Source of the DNA: an uncultured Oscillospiraceae bacterium
GTDB taxonomy: Bacteria > Bacillota > Clostridia > Oscillospirales > Oscillospiraceae
NCBI GenBank assembly: GCA_910577805.1
Contig: CAJTOE010000121.1
Span: forward strand, 1 to 7,355
Length of the DNA: 7,355 nt
Direction: 5' to 3'
The notes below the pieces were generated by a model. That model did no database searches, was not told where the DNA came from, and worked only from the letters and a program-made list of their open reading frames with translations. Below, in pieces: positions 6,778 through 7,355 of this stretch. A program made the translations under genes and the position numbers. Positions within the stretch are counted from its first letter, which is position 1, and the number at the start of each line of letters is the position of its first letter.

Positions 6778-6806
6778 AGTATAGCACAGCTGTGAGGGTT
6801 TGTAAA
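6778..6806 (-). promoter_or_regulatory. Strong sigma-A-type promoter of the yjfB-like gene
   Basis: On the minus strand TTTACA (6806-6801), 17 nt, then TATACT (6783-6778), preceded by TGC as an extended -10 element. Five of six bases match at each box. Start would be near 6771, leaving a leader of only about 23 nt with the ribosome binding site. No sigma-28 box is seen here, unlike the neighbouring motility genes. Confidence 0.75.
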
Positions 6807-6856
6807 TCCCTGAATTGAGGGGAGTGTAATTCGTTAAATAGAGGGGACTTTCGGCT

Positions 6857-7021
6857 TCACCCTCATCCGTCACCGCCTGCGGCGGCGCCACCTTCCCCCA
6901 CTAGGGGGAAGGCTTATCGGTGCGTCTTTCGATACTACTGTGCAGTTGGGTGAGTCCCATTGTTCGAGCCTTCCCCCTTGACGGGGGAAAGTGGCACGCG
7001 AAGCGTGACGGATGAGGGTGA
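6857..7021. repeat. 165-bp palindromic intergenic element with nested hairpins (MITE/REP-like)
   Basis: The ends are perfect 17-bp inverted repeats: 6857-6873 begins TCACCCTCATCC and 7005-7021 ends GGATGAGGGTGA. Each half then has the same plan. The left half has a 5-bp mini-hairpin CCGCC-tgc-GGCGG (6873-6885) and a 9-bp hairpin CCTTCCCCC-acta-GGGGGAAGG (6891-6912). The right half has CCTTCCCCC-ttgac-GGGGGAAAG (6969-6991) and the mini-hairpin CACGC-gaa-GCGTG (6995-7007). The unpaired centre is 6913-6968. There is no open reading frame, no T-run and no clear target-site duplication. I recall similar CCCTCATCCGTCAC repeats as common dispersed elements in gut Clostridia. It fills most of the gene-free gap 6749-7043, between the ComFB-type gene's stop and the yjfB-like promoter; nothing else is evident there. 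Confidence 0.8.
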
Positions 7022-7043
7022 GACCCAGAGGACCGCTCCCGCA

Positions 7044-7355
7044 TTACTCCGCCTGCTCGTGGTGGGGGTTCTCCATCACCGCCTTGCAGGCCTGGGTGAG
7101 CTGGGCGAAAATCGTGGTGTTATACCGGGTCTCATACACCGTGAGCATGGGCGCAACCTCCGTCTTGGGGATGACCACGTATTTGGGGACCAGATTCGTC
7201 AGCGTCAGTGCCTTCACGTCCGACACGCAGCGGGGGCACTCACACAGGCCAAACATATTGATATACCGCAGGGCTTTGCTTTCCACCAGCGCCTCCATCA
7301 CATTGACGCAGATAAAATCCTCCCCGTCCTCCGGTTCCGGCTCAGGTTCCGGTTC
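7044..7355 (-). CDS. ComFB-family protein, partial (N-terminus beyond window)
   Basis: The frame is open from the right edge to the TAA at 7046-7044, giving 103 residues without a start. It begins with an (EP)4 Glu-Pro repeat (7355-7332), then a segment resembling the ComFB family: FICVNVMEALVESKALRYIN, the Cys cluster CECPRC (7242-7225) and DVKALTLTNLVPKYVV. The Cys residues probably bind a metal. ComFB was named from the Bacillus comF late competence operon, but its role there is unclear. Family members have been reported to bind cyclic dinucleotides, which I state from memory. The Glu-Pro stretch is not part of the classic protein of about 98 residues, so this is either an N-terminally extended form or a fusion whose front part is unseen. 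A GTG at 7301 is an unlikely start because it cuts into the conserved region. Confidence 0.85.
   Translation of the reverse strand, partial: EPEPEPEPEDGEDFICVNVMEALVESKALRYINMFGLCECPRCVSDVKALTLTNLVPKYVVIPKTEVAPMLTVYETRYNTTIFAQLTQACKAVMENPHHEQAE

Noticed and set aside
6807..6856. Possible target-site duplication and GAGGGGA direct repeats flanking the palindromic element
   Set aside because: GAGGGGAGT and GAGGGGACT both lie on the left side; the right flank has only a partial AGAGGAC match, not abutting the element.
6914..6940. Sigma-28-like ACCGATAA on the minus strand inside the palindromic element
   Set aside because: The -10 box matches at 7 of 8 positions, but the place for the -35 element holds CAGT rather than TAAA, and a much better promoter for the yjfB-like gene lies downstream.
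6857..7021. CRISPR array or intrinsic terminator explanation for the palindromic region
   Set aside because: There are no regularly spaced direct repeats with unique spacers, and none of the hairpins is followed by a T-run.

Overview
This window is a chemotaxis and motility locus from a fairly GC-rich, Gram-positive-type bacterium. The strong AGGAGG-like ribosome binding sites, the GCCGATAA/GCCGATAT sigma-28 (SigD/FliA) boxes, a YjfB-type motility protein, a ComFB-type protein and a CCCTCATCCGTCAC-type intergenic repeat all suggest a motile member of the Clostridia, probably an Oscillospiraceae-type gut anaerobe. That placement is inference; no rRNA or other taxonomic marker is present.

Layout. 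(1) Positions 1-1030, minus strand: the N-terminal 343 residues of an unrecognised, mostly helical protein that runs off the left edge. (2) Positions 1031-1180: a divergent intergenic region with a good sigma-28 promoter (TAAT-N15-GCCGATAA) facing right, overlapped by a TATAAT box. (3) Positions 1181-5771, plus strand: a tight cheA-cheW-cheR-cheB operon, closed by a bidirectional hairpin terminator at 5776-5807. All four start codons were chosen by ribosome binding sites. (4) Positions 5807-6430, minus strand: a 207-residue protein of unknown function, convergent with cheB, with its own sigma-28 promoter (GCCGATAT) and a structured leader. (5) Positions 6566-6748, minus strand: a 60-residue YjfB-family putative motility protein with its own strong sigma-A-type promoter and terminator. 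(6) Positions 6749-7043 hold no gene. They contain the yjfB promoter and a 165-bp palindromic element built from nested hairpins. (7) Positions 7044-7355, minus strand: the C-terminal part of a ComFB-family protein preceded by a Glu-Pro repeat, running off the right edge.

How it works together. CheA (histidine kinase) and CheW (coupling protein) form the signalling core with chemoreceptors encoded elsewhere. CheR and CheB add and remove receptor methyl groups for adaptation. CheY, CheC, CheD and the receptors are not in this window. Both the che operon and the 207-residue gene carry sigma-28-type promoters, which suggests that the unknown gene is co-regulated with late flagellar and chemotaxis genes. 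The most interesting leads are this unknown gene and its CsrA-like leader, the divergent unknown gene, and the architecture of the palindromic repeat.
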